Shown piece after piece: positions 15,642-22,356 of a stretch of 35,742 nucleotides of DNA. Source of the stretch: Gemmatimonadota bacterium (GTDB taxonomy: Bacteria > Gemmatimonadota > Gemmatimonadetes > Longimicrobiales > Gaopeijiaceae); contig JAPPGM010000113.1 of assembly GCA_028874995.1 (NCBI GenBank), positions 1 through 35,742 on the forward strand, given 5' to 3'. Within the stretch, counting starts at the first letter, position 1; each line of letters opens with the position of its first letter. Under the pieces are notes generated by a model. It searched no databases. It saw only the letters and a list, made by a program, of their open reading frames with translations, and was not told the DNA's origin. The translations under genes and the position numbers were made by a program.

Positions 15642-16727
15642 GTGACCCGGCATCCTGAGGCACCCCGGAAGGGGCTGGGTACGTGGATGACGATAGTGAC
15701 CGGTGCGGTGGCGGGAGTCATACTCGTCTGGGGCATCGTTGAGATTGCCCGGGCGAGGATTGACGCCCGGACAACAGCTGCGGACGAGGAACCAGCCGCG
15801 GACACGATGACGACCGCGTCCCCCGGGGCGCGGTTGCACAGGGACGTGCTCTCGGTTTCCGACGCCGTACTGTACCGGGGCTCCTGGTTCGTCCTGGACC
15901 GTCTGGGTTCACAGGTTCACCGCATCAGCGAGTCCGCGGACCTGCTCGGGAGTTTCGGCCGAAGGGGCGAAGGGCCGGGCGAGCTTCGCGGCCCCGCGGC
16001 GATTGCCCTTCACGGAGACACCGTGGTCGTCTTGGACGGTGGAGACCTGCACCTGTACGACCTGGATGGGGATCATCTGGCGGACCGGCGGGTCGGTCTG
16101 GGCGGTTGTGCCAACGGGTCGGCGCGGGATCTGCTGTCGCAGCCGACGGGTCTGCTGCTGTTGGTGGACTGCAGGGCGCCCGACAGGTCGGCAATGTCGG
16201 TCATTCTCGCGAACGGCGAGGGCACCTCCCAGACTTTGGTGGTTCGCGCCAGCGAACCCGGAGTCGTGGATTTGGGCATGGCAAGCGCTGTCCTCGGTGC
16301 GCACCCGCGCGGATTCGTCTTCGGGTTGCCGAGCAACGACTGTCTCGGCCTTTTCACCCCACGGGGGGAGGAATTGGGTGAGGTATGTCACGACTGGGTC
16401 GAGCGGCTGCCGGTCCCGGCTGCCGTGCGAGGCCCGATGGAGAGCCTGCGGGCGCGTGCCCGCCAAAGCGGAATCCGACTGGTTGAACTCGATCACCTGC
16501 CACCCTTCGTCCAGGTTTTTTCGGTCAGGGGTGGGTTCGCCTACCAGGTCCCGGTGCCTGAAGAGATTGAATCGTTCCGCCTGGTCACGCGAGGGCCTGC
16601 GGAAGAGGCGGTCGCCTTTCCCTTGCCTGTCGCCGATGGCCTGTTTGCCGCCGACAACTCGGTGCTCCTGTGGTGGGAGGACGTCGAGGGAATCCGAATT
16701 GCGGTCCGGAAGCTGGATCCCTCTTGA
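15642..16727 (+). CDS. Membrane-anchored beta-propeller protein of the peptide/ABC locus
   Basis: 361 residues from GTG 15642. One N-terminal transmembrane helix (about residues 17-37) follows basic residues, giving an N-in topology with the rest outside. The soluble part has propeller-like repeats: 'SDAVLYRGSWFVLDRLGSQVHRISESADLLGSFGRRGEGPGEL' and 'AIALHGDTVVVLDGGDLHLYDLDG', typical of six-bladed propellers. ATG 15687 is an alternative start, but it drops the positive charges before the helix. Upstream, ATG 15570 has a good ribosome site in the same frame but hits TGA after eight codons, so the true start is uncertain. It is 13 bases before the ABC ATPase gene and lies behind shared element P3. 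Confidence 0.82.
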   Translation: MTRHPEAPRKGLGTWMTIVTGAVAGVILVWGIVEIARARIDARTTAADEEPAADTMTTASPGARLHRDVLSVSDAVLYRGSWFVLDRLGSQVHRISESADLLGSFGRRGEGPGELRGPAAIALHGDTVVVLDGGDLHLYDLDGDHLADRRVGLGGCANGSARDLLSQPTGLLLLVDCRAPDRSAMSVILANGEGTSQTLVVRASEPGVVDLGMASAVLGAHPRGFVFGLPSNDCLGLFTPRGEELGEVCHDWVERLPVPAAVRGPMESLRARARQSGIRLVELDHLPPFVQVFSVRGGFAYQVPVPEEIESFRLVTRGPAEEAVAFPLPVADGLFAADNSVLLWWEDVEGIRIAVRKLDPS

Positions 16728-16740
16728 TCCAGGACGGGTT

Positions 16741-17466
16741 GTGGTGAAACAGGCCAGGGTGGTTGTCGAAGACCTTTTCGCGTCCTACAGGACGGGTTTC
16801 CGGCGGAATACGGTGCTTACGGGGGTGGACATGTCGGCCGCACCCGGCGAGATCACCGCGATTGTGGGTCCCAACGGGGCGGGCAAGACTACATTGTTTT
16901 CGGTCATAACGGGCCTGCTCCGCCCGGACCGCGGGAGGTGCCTGATCGGCGGGTTGCCGCCTGCGGACTACCGACGCCGCCATGGCGTCGGCTACCTGCC
17001 GGAACTCAGCGCATTCCCCCGCGGCTGGACGGTCCGGAATTCGCTGGCCCGGTGCGCTGACCTGTCCGTGTCGGAGGATTCCGCGAAGGTCTTCGCGACG
17101 GCGCTTGCCCGCACCGGGTTCGATTCCGCAACGCTGTCCAAACCCGTGGACAAGTGCTCGAAGGGGATGCAGCGCCTGGTAGGCCTTGCATACGCGCTGG
17201 CGGGCGATCCGGCGCTCGTGGTGCTCGACGAGCCGTTTTCGGGGCTTGACGTGCATGCCCGGGCGCGGCTGCGGCTTGAGATGATTGCCGCCCGCAACCG
17301 GGGTGCGACGGTGTTGTTCGCCAGCCACGAGCTTCTGGAGGTCGAGCGTCTGGCCGACCAGATATTCATTCTCGAAAACGGCAGCGTGAGGACCGCCGGT
17401 GGTGGGGACGAAAGCGTGTCCGCAGGCACGGGTCTGGAAGCCCAACTGATGAGCCACGACAGATGA
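16741..17466 (+). CDS. ABC transporter ATP-binding protein
   Basis: 241 residues from GTG 16741 (16744 is also possible). Walker A is 'G-P-N-G-A-G-K-T-T' (43-51), Walker B 'L-V-V-L-D-E-P' (159-165), D-loop 'SGLD', and the switch His196 in 'A-S-H-E-L'. The signature motif is degenerate: C-S-K-G-M-Q (139-144) instead of L-S-G-G-Q, as is often seen in ABC-2-type exporter ATPases. It overlaps the permease start by four bases (ATGA), so both are translated together. With the propeller upstream and secreted peptide genes downstream, an export or self-protection role is an inference. Confidence 0.93.
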   Translation: MVKQARVVVEDLFASYRTGFRRNTVLTGVDMSAAPGEITAIVGPNGAGKTTLFSVITGLLRPDRGRCLIGGLPPADYRRRHGVGYLPELSAFPRGWTVRNSLARCADLSVSEDSAKVFATALARTGFDSATLSKPVDKCSKGMQRLVGLAYALAGDPALVVLDEPFSGLDVHARARLRLEMIAARNRGATVLFASHELLEVERLADQIFILENGSVRTAGGGDESVSAGTGLEAQLMSHDR

Positions 17467-18197
17467 CGAGACGACTCCTGCCACTCCCGAGCCGGATCGC
17501 GATCCTGATCGCATCCCGCTGCGGCCCTCTCCTGATCCTGGTCCTCGCGGCTGTCGCGATGGCCGCTCTTGAGCGCAGGGCCGGTGGCTTCGATGGCACC
17601 ACCACAGGTCTGGTGATGGTGCTCGGTCTCCCGTTGGTGCTGACGACCGTTGGAGCCGACCTGCGCAAAGGGGTGGCGCCGCTCTGGGTTCAGAAGCCAG
17701 TAGATCCCGTGCATTTCTACCTGGGGAAGTTCGTCGAGGGCGCCCTGGCTTCGGTCGGGTTGACAGTGGTCACGATCAGCGTCGTTGTCGCGGTGGTCTC
17801 GTGGTCGGGATGGGAACCGGCCACGCATCCCCTTCGCCCAGTTGTCGTCAACGCTCTGTTCGCGTTCGTCGTCGTCTCGGTTGCGTTCGGTTTCTGCGTC
17901 ATGGTGCCACGCGGCGGCAAACTGGCCACGATGACCCTGTTTGGCATCACGATTGCCAGGGAAGCGCTGGTGTCCATGGACCCGTCCGGATGGGATTGGA
18001 TTGGGTCACCCTTGGTAAGCACGGTTCTGTTCCCGTTAAGACCTCTCATTGAACTGCGGACGGTGGGAGGGGTGGAACCCGAATCGGTTCTGGGGCCGCT
18101 CGCCTGGGTCATTTGCTACGCCGTGGCCTGGGTTGTTATGGGGGCCCTTGGAATCCGGCGCGCGTTCTCGCGCGGCGCATGGGCGCGGTCTGCCTGA
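17463..18197 (+). CDS. ABC-2-like transporter permease
   Basis: 244 residues with about six hydrophobic helices: near 18-36, 48-64, 92-113, 128-148, a weaker one near 175-195, and 213-232. Short loops and a basic C-terminus (RRAFSRGAWARSA) are visible. The architecture and the coupled ATPase fit an ABC-2-type membrane component; no substrate-specific motif is seen. The start ATG overlaps the ATPase stop. Last gene of the operon before a 506-base non-coding stretch. Confidence 0.82.
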   Translation: MTRRLLPLPSRIAILIASRCGPLLILVLAAVAMAALERRAGGFDGTTTGLVMVLGLPLVLTTVGADLRKGVAPLWVQKPVDPVHFYLGKFVEGALASVGLTVVTISVVVAVVSWSGWEPATHPLRPVVVNALFAFVVVSVAFGFCVMVPRGGKLATMTLFGITIAREALVSMDPSGWDWIGSPLVSTVLFPLRPLIELRTVGGVEPESVLGPLAWVICYAVAWVVMGALGIRRAFSRGAWARSA

Positions 18198-18230
18198 CTC
18201 CCCGGATGCTGCTTCACAGCCGCTCTACTT

Positions 18231-18270
18231 CCTTCTCACAGATGGTCGACTGAGGCCAGGACTGAGAAGG
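18231..18270 (+). terminator. Inverted repeat after the ABC operon
   Basis: CCTTCTCA (18231-18238) and TGAGAAGG (18263-18270), eight perfect pairs with a 24-base loop, 33 bases after the permease stop. It could help end the transcript, but there is no T-run. Confidence 0.35.
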
Positions 18271-18306
18271 GGTCCTAAGGTGCCTTTGGGAACGAATGTC
18301 AACTGC

Positions 18307-18325
18307 ACATTACATTATGTAATGT
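18307..18325. repeat. AT-rich perfect palindrome
   Basis: ACATTACAT-T-ATGTAATGT: nine-base arms around one base in an otherwise GC-rich region, about 80 bases before shared element P1. It looks like a dimeric regulator's operator or a binding site shared by the flanking transcripts. No neighbour identifies the regulator. Confidence 0.55.
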
Positions 18326-18402
18326 AAACATTACCAGCAATTAATGGCATGTTGGCCCGGTGCGAGTTGAATCGCCCCCCAATGACAGGTGCTCGGGAAT
18401 CA

Positions 18403-18459
18403 GTCCCGAATCAACATGTACGCGCCCGGAAGAGGCGCTTAGGATGGGGTTGCCTGATC
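18403..18459 (+). promoter_or_regulatory. 57-nt shared promoter element, copy P1 (peptide 1)
   Basis: Core at 18403-18428 (GTCCC... ACATGTACGCGCCCG), TAGGAT at 18440-18445, TGATC at 18455-18459: the same geometry as P3 and P2. GCGCC-N7-GGCGC forms a small inverted repeat inside. Similarity to P2 extends upstream to about 18382. Confidence 0.7.
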
Positions 18460-18703
18460 GAATCGATCCCCCCACACCCGGATTTGTCCGGACAGTCTCG
18501 CAACGCTCGCTACAGCCTGCGGAGCCACGAGGAACGCCGCCACTCGGGTATGGCAGTCCAACGGCCAGGGCGCTGTGGGTGGTCGGACAAATGAGCATGT
18601 GGTTGGGTGGGAGACTTGATCGGCGAAAGCGCGTCCGTGAGACGCGGACCGGCGGAGCAATCCGGCGGGAAAACACTTCATCCCCTGTTATGGAGGTACG
18701 ACT
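18460..18703 (+). ncRNA. Conserved structured 5' leader of peptide 1
   Basis: About 245 non-coding bases before the peptide 1 start, with islands shared with the peptide 2 leader: TTGTCCGGA (about 18484), a CCACGAGGAA-N-GCCGCC block (about 18524-18541), and a stretch at 18621-18652 that matches 19562-19593 at 30 of 32 bases. The last can fold as GTCCG-N7-CGGAC. Conservation without a reading frame suggests an RNA element; it fits no riboswitch class I know. Confidence 0.5.
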
Positions 18704-19084
18704 ATGATGGGCGAGAGGAGAAGGAAAATGGACAGGTTTGGAATCGGTCGGCTGGTGGCTTCTGTTGCTGTCTTCGCAGCCATTGCGGTGTCGCCGGCGC
18801 TGGTGCCGCTGGTCGGGTCCCACCTGGACGGGGTCGGGCTTGCCATTGCGGCAGCGGTGTTCGGCGAGCCCGCCAGCGCACAGGAATGTACGGACAGGAA
18901 TGGCGACCCGCGGATGTGTACGGCCACGGAGAAATTCGGACACTGCATGATTGCCGCCGACGACAACTTTCTTCAGTGTGCCGATTTTCACCCCTGGTGG
19001 CGAGAGTGGATGTGTTGGGCGGCCCTGGCGGTGGACTCTGCAGCGTGCGGTGGAGGGTTGGCGCGTAACATCCTCACTGGATGA
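18704..19084 (+). CDS. Small secreted Cys-rich peptide 1
   Basis: 126 residues; ATG 18704 has GGAGG seven bases upstream. Residues 1-60 are a leader: a basic start, a hydrophobic core (about 17-37), then an unusually long conserved segment S-H-L-D-G-V-G-L-A, then 'AVFGEPASAQ', with cleavage expected after Gln60. The mature part (about 66 residues) has six cysteines: 62, 72, 81, 92, 104 and 115. The last four have the spacing C-X10-C-X11-C-X10-C, identical to peptide 2, and both share 'PW(W/Y)' and 'C-W-A-A-x-A-V-D'. The pattern suggests a disulfide-stapled helical hairpin. The leader recalls the Bacteroidetes NVEALA secreted peptides in style, but this is a weak resemblance. Function unknown. 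Confidence 0.8.
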   Translation: MMGERRRKMDRFGIGRLVASVAVFAAIAVSPALVPLVGSHLDGVGLAIAAAVFGEPASAQECTDRNGDPRMCTATEKFGHCMIAADDNFLQCADFHPWWREWMCWAALAVDSAACGGGLARNILTG

Positions 19085-19309
19085 CCAGGATCTGGAGTAG
19101 AGAACGCCAAAGCGTTCCGAAAAGGTTGGATCACGCTGGTCGCAACCATGAGGACGACGAACCTGCGGGTTGGCGGCGGGGGTCGGGATCCCGTTCCGGC
19201 ACCAATTGAGTGCACACACCGATGGTGAGCCCGGGCCGAGCTCGGGGCCCTTGGGTCCGCAGGGAAGCAAATGCGGAGGTTCTCCGGGAATTGGAGGACC
19301 TCCGCCGTT
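19085..19309 (+). ncRNA. 3' region of peptide 1 cassette with conserved 13-bp hairpin
   Basis: No gene. The 3' end is repeated after peptide 2. Conserved blocks are GATGGTGAGCC (19221) and a hairpin at 19273-19305: GCGGAGGT/ACCTCCGC outer stem, one T-G wobble, CTCC/GGAG inner stem and a seven-base loop. No T-run follows, so it may be a processing or stability element rather than a simple terminator. Confidence 0.55.
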
Positions 19310-19348
19310 GAGGGTGCAACCCCCCGGGTGACAGGTACGAGGAAACCA

Positions 19349-19405
19349 GTCCCAAACCGACATGTATGCGCCCGCAATAGCAGGTTACGATGGAGTCGCC
19401 TGATC
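19349..19405 (+). promoter_or_regulatory. 57-nt shared promoter element, copy P2 (peptide 2)
   Basis: Core at 19349-19374, TACGAT at 19386-19391, TGATC at 19401-19405; same spacings as P1 and P3. The core differs from P3 at one of 26 bases, although the genes driven are unrelated. Confidence 0.7.
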
Positions 19406-19647
19406 AAAACGACCGTCCTCACCCAGGATTGTCCGGATAGGGCAGCCGCCGTAGCAGCCCTCGGTGCCACGAGGAAAGCCGCCCCTCGATTCCGGCAGGT
19501 ACGTGCCAAGGCAACGGGCACCGCCGGAGTGGCCTGGGTGTGCCGGATCGGAAGCTTTGGTCGGCGAAGACGCGTCCGTGAGACGCGGACCGGTGGATCA
19601 GTCCCCCGGAAACATCCTCCACCCCCTTTTCTTTGGGAGGTAACATC
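19406..19647 (+). ncRNA. Conserved structured 5' leader of peptide 2
   Basis: About 240 non-coding bases with the same islands as the peptide 1 leader, in the same order: TTGTCCGGA (about 19423), the CCACGAGGAA-N-GCCGCC block (about 19467), and the 32-base GTCCG/CGGAC hairpin region (19562-19593). It ends in GGGAGG before the start codon. Sequence between the islands has diverged. Confidence 0.5.
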
Positions 19648-19989
19648 ATGATAGGCAGTTGGAGAAAGAGGATTGGCAGGTTCGGATCCGCGCCGCGAGT
19701 GGCCTCAGCCGTCGCGATAGCGATCCTGACAGTGTCACCGGCAATCGTGCCGATGACCAGCTCCCACCTTGATGGCACCGGACTGGCCGTCGCGGAGGCG
19801 GTATTCGGCGAGCCCGTGTACGCGCAGGAGCCGCCCGGCGAGCCCTCCCCCACGGCCATTTGCGTTGCGTCGGCCGACGCGGAGTTCAAGGCGTGCCTCA
19901 AGCGGAGCCCGTGGTACAAGGATTTCCTGTGCTGGGCAGCGCGAGCTGTGGACTACCTGGCATGCGGTCTCGAGATCTTGAGCTACTAA
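19648..19989 (+). CDS. Small secreted Cys-rich peptide 2
   Basis: 113 residues; ATG 19648 has GGGAGG seven bases upstream (a TTG at 19633 lies before that site and was not used). The 60-residue leader aligns with peptide 1 without gaps; from residue 29 to 60, 23 of 32 positions are identical, including 'S-H-L-D-G' and 'A-V-F-G-E-P', ending A-Q. The mature part (about 53 residues) has four cysteines (72, 83, 95, 106) spaced C-X10-C-X11-C-X10-C exactly as in peptide 1. The region between signal and first Cys is Pro-rich. The gene is a tandem duplicate of peptide 1 with its own promoter element, leader and 3' hairpin. Toxin, signal or structural peptide are all open. Confidence 0.82.
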   Translation: MIGSWRKRIGRFGSAPRVASAVAIAILTVSPAIVPMTSSHLDGTGLAVAEAVFGEPVYAQEPPGEPSPTAICVASADAEFKACLKRSPWYKDFLCWAARAVDYLACGLEILSY

Positions 19990-20225
19990 CCTTCACACCG
20001 GATCAGAAGACCCACGCGCGAAACTCCCGATGCGTCCGGATAGGGACGAATCACATGCGCGACAACCCAGACCAGGACCTGTGGAGTGGCGGCATGGTCC
20101 GGGACTTGATTCCCGCACCACCGAGGGGCATTCGTCGATGGTGAGCCAAGCCTGAAATCGGAACCCTCGGCCCACAGGGAAGCGAACGCGGAGGTTCTCC
20201 CGGAGTTGGAGGACCTCCGCCCTCG
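19990..20225 (+). ncRNA. 3' region of peptide 2 cassette with conserved 13-bp hairpin
   Basis: No gene. It repeats the peptide 1 3' region: a GGGA-N-TTCC-GCACCA-like block, GATGGTGAGCC (20137) and the hairpin at 20188-20220, with identical stems. The seven-base loop is CGGAGTT instead of GGGAATT, so the stem is kept while the loop varies. Confidence 0.55.
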
Positions 20226-20349
20226 AACGACGACGAAGAGGACGGTCGTGGCAACGCAGGTTTTCCGGCTTCGACCAGCACGAAGAGCCCCTCCTCCCTT
20301 GGCCGGAGTCCTGTCCCGATGGAAACGGAGGGCCTATTGCGCCCCCCGT

Positions 20350-20355
20350 TATAGT
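20350..20355 (+). promoter_or_regulatory. -10-like box before the M28-like peptidase
   Basis: TATAGT, a good -10 match, about 37 bases before the ATG at 20392. The expected -35 is unclear. The position is read by eye. Confidence 0.35.
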
Positions 20356-20391
20356 AGAGGGAACATTTGGCCACCCCTCCCCACCGCCCTC

Positions 20392-22161
20392 ATGCCACGA
20401 CCCACATCGAGCCTGGCCAACACCTTCCTGGCCGACGTCTCATTCGACCTGGGCTGGAGTCTGCTCGAACGGTTCGCGGTCCTCGTGCGCGAGTCCGGTT
20501 CGGCGGATGAGCGGGCGGCCGCACACTTCATCGTGTCGCGCCTCGAGGCCATGGAGATTCCGCATACGGTCTACGAGCCCGAATTGTATCTCTCCATTCC
20601 CCGCGGTGCCTCCGTGGAGGTGGCCGGCGCCAACCTCGTGGCCAAGCCGCCGTCCTTCGCCGCCTCGACCGCGCGGAAGGGCCTCTCGGGGCAGCCGATC
20701 CACGTTCCCGCCGCTGAGATTCCGGATGCATCCGCCCTCTTCGAGTCCGCCCTCGGCACCCTGCCGGAAGAGGTGGCCGGGAAGATCGTGGTCACCGAGG
20801 GCTATCCGATGCCCGTGGCTGTGGCGCAACTGGAAGCCGCCGGCGCCGTGGGCCAGGTGTACATCAACCCGGGCAGCCGCGTCCACTGGGGGATCTGCAC
20901 CACGATCTGGGGAACTCCGGGGGATTCCCAGCGCCACCTGAAACCGACCACTCCCGTCGCGGCCATCAACCGCCCCGACGGCGACCATCTGATCCAGGCC
21001 ATCAAGGACGGTCTGGACCGGATCACACTCCACACCGATCTGCAGGAAGGCTGGTTCGACTGCCCCCTACCCGTCGCCCGTATCGACGGTCGCGAAAAGG
21101 ATTTCCTGCTCGCTCACGGGCACTACGATTCCTGGGACATCGGCATCGGTGACAACGCGGTCGGCGACGCTACGCTTCTGGAACTCGCCCGCATCTTTCA
21201 CGAGCATCGCGATGCGTTGCGCCGCTCTCTGAGAGTCGCCTGGTGGCCCGCTCACTCCACCGGCCGCTACGGCGGATCCGCGTGGTACGCGGACAACTTC
21301 GGCCTCGAACTGTCCCGGCACTGTATCGCGACCGTCAACATCGATTCGCCGGGCTGCCGGGGTGCCACGAACTACGACGCAGTCGCGTGGATGGCCGAGG
21401 CCGGAGAGGTGTGCCGTACGTCGATCCGAGTGATCGCGGGTGTCGAGCCCGGACGGGAGTTGCCTCCCAGGGCGGGGGACTACTCCTTCAACGAACTCGG
21501 CATCTCGTCGTTCTTCATGCTGCTGTCGAACATTCCGCGAGAGGAGCGGGAACGTCTCGGCTTCTACCCGGTCGGGGGCTGCGGCGGCAACATCGCCTGG
21601 CACACCGAAGCGGACCGGCTCGATATCGCCGACCGCGGGAATCTGGAACGCGACCTGGCCGTGTACGTCACGGCGATCCTGCGGTTCCTGGACGACGACA
21701 TCATCCCGCTGGACTTCAGGGAAACGATGGCCGAGCTGAATGAGGCGCTCGAAGGCTACGAGACCACGATCACCAAGGACCTGGGCAAGAAATTCAACCT
21801 GAGTCCGGTTCGTGCCGCTTTCGACGCCCTCGCGGAGCGGGTGGAAGCGTTCTACGAGGCCCTCGACGAACCGTTTGTGGACCCGGTCCCCGTCAACGAA
21901 GCGCTGCTGAGGCTCGGCCGGATTCTCGTCCACCTGGGATACGCGGAAGGGCCCCGCTTCGAACACGATCCGGCGACGCCTCGCGCCCCGCTTCCCAAGC
22001 TGTCCAGGGTGCCCGAGCTGGAGCCGCTGCGGGAGGCGGAGTCGGATCGATTCCTCTTCGTGCTCACCGAGGTCCGGCGCCAGACGAACAAGGTGGTCGA
22101 GGGATTGCACGAAGCGCGCCGGATCCTGGACGGGGTCGTGGGGGTGGCGGCCGGCGGGTAG
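20392..22161 (+). CDS. M28-like metallopeptidase with PA-type insert and atypical active site
   Basis: 589 residues from ATG 20392; no signal peptide, so probably cytoplasmic. The M28 zinc core is recognised: 'H-G-H-Y-D-S-W' (His244, Asp246), 'G-D-N-A-V-G-D' (Asp254/258), 'N-I-D-S-P-G' (Asp318) and 'A-W-H-T-E-A-D'. A PA-like protease-associated segment lies at about residues 75-230. Where M28 enzymes usually carry the catalytic Glu-Glu before 'G-L-x-G-S', this protein reads 'W-P-A-H-S-T-G-R-Y-G-G-S', so the general base may be replaced or the protein may not be a peptidase. The C-terminal ~180 residues form a helical extension rich in Glu/Arg. It follows the peptide cassettes but has its own promoter-like box. 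Confidence 0.82.
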   Translation: MPRPTSSLANTFLADVSFDLGWSLLERFAVLVRESGSADERAAAHFIVSRLEAMEIPHTVYEPELYLSIPRGASVEVAGANLVAKPPSFAASTARKGLSGQPIHVPAAEIPDASALFESALGTLPEEVAGKIVVTEGYPMPVAVAQLEAAGAVGQVYINPGSRVHWGICTTIWGTPGDSQRHLKPTTPVAAINRPDGDHLIQAIKDGLDRITLHTDLQEGWFDCPLPVARIDGREKDFLLAHGHYDSWDIGIGDNAVGDATLLELARIFHEHRDALRRSLRVAWWPAHSTGRYGGSAWYADNFGLELSRHCIATVNIDSPGCRGATNYDAVAWMAEAGEVCRTSIRVIAGVEPGRELPPRAGDYSFNELGISSFFMLLSNIPREERERLGFYPVGGCGGNIAWHTEADRLDIADRGNLERDLAVYVTAILRFLDDDIIPLDFRETMAELNEALEGYETTITKDLGKKFNLSPVRAAFDALAERVEAFYEALDEPFVDPVPVNEALLRLGRILVHLGYAEGPRFEHDPATPRAPLPKLSRVPELEPLREAESDRFLFVLTEVRRQTNKVVEGLHEARRILDGVVGVAAGG

Positions 22162-22275
22162 CCACTCGGTCACGCTTGCATCCTCGTGAGCACTGTGGGG
22201 ATTGCTTTGCCGGACCGCAGGCTGGTCGCGCCCGCCAACCTTGTCCGGCGGCTGGAAACGTGCCAGCCTTACTAG

Positions 22276-22314
22276 CGGTCCAAGCCTCGTCGCTAGCGGT
22301 TTCGCCTTGGACCG
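22276..22314. promoter_or_regulatory. Inverted repeat before the first choice-of-anchor B gene
   Basis: CGGTCCAAG (22276-22284) and CTTGGACCG (22306-22314), nine perfect bases with a 21-base spacer, ending 42 bases before the start codon. CTAGCGGT also occurs twice as a direct repeat (22272 and 22293). It could be an operator or a leader hairpin. Confidence 0.45.
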
Positions 22315-22356
22315 TAACGCTTTGTCAGATTCTTCAACGGTTCGGAGGCAACGAGC

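Noticed and set aside
15484-19405. CRISPR or mobile-element reading of the 57-nt repeats
   Set aside because: Only three copies at irregular distances, each just upstream of a gene, with no spacers, inverted ends or transposase.
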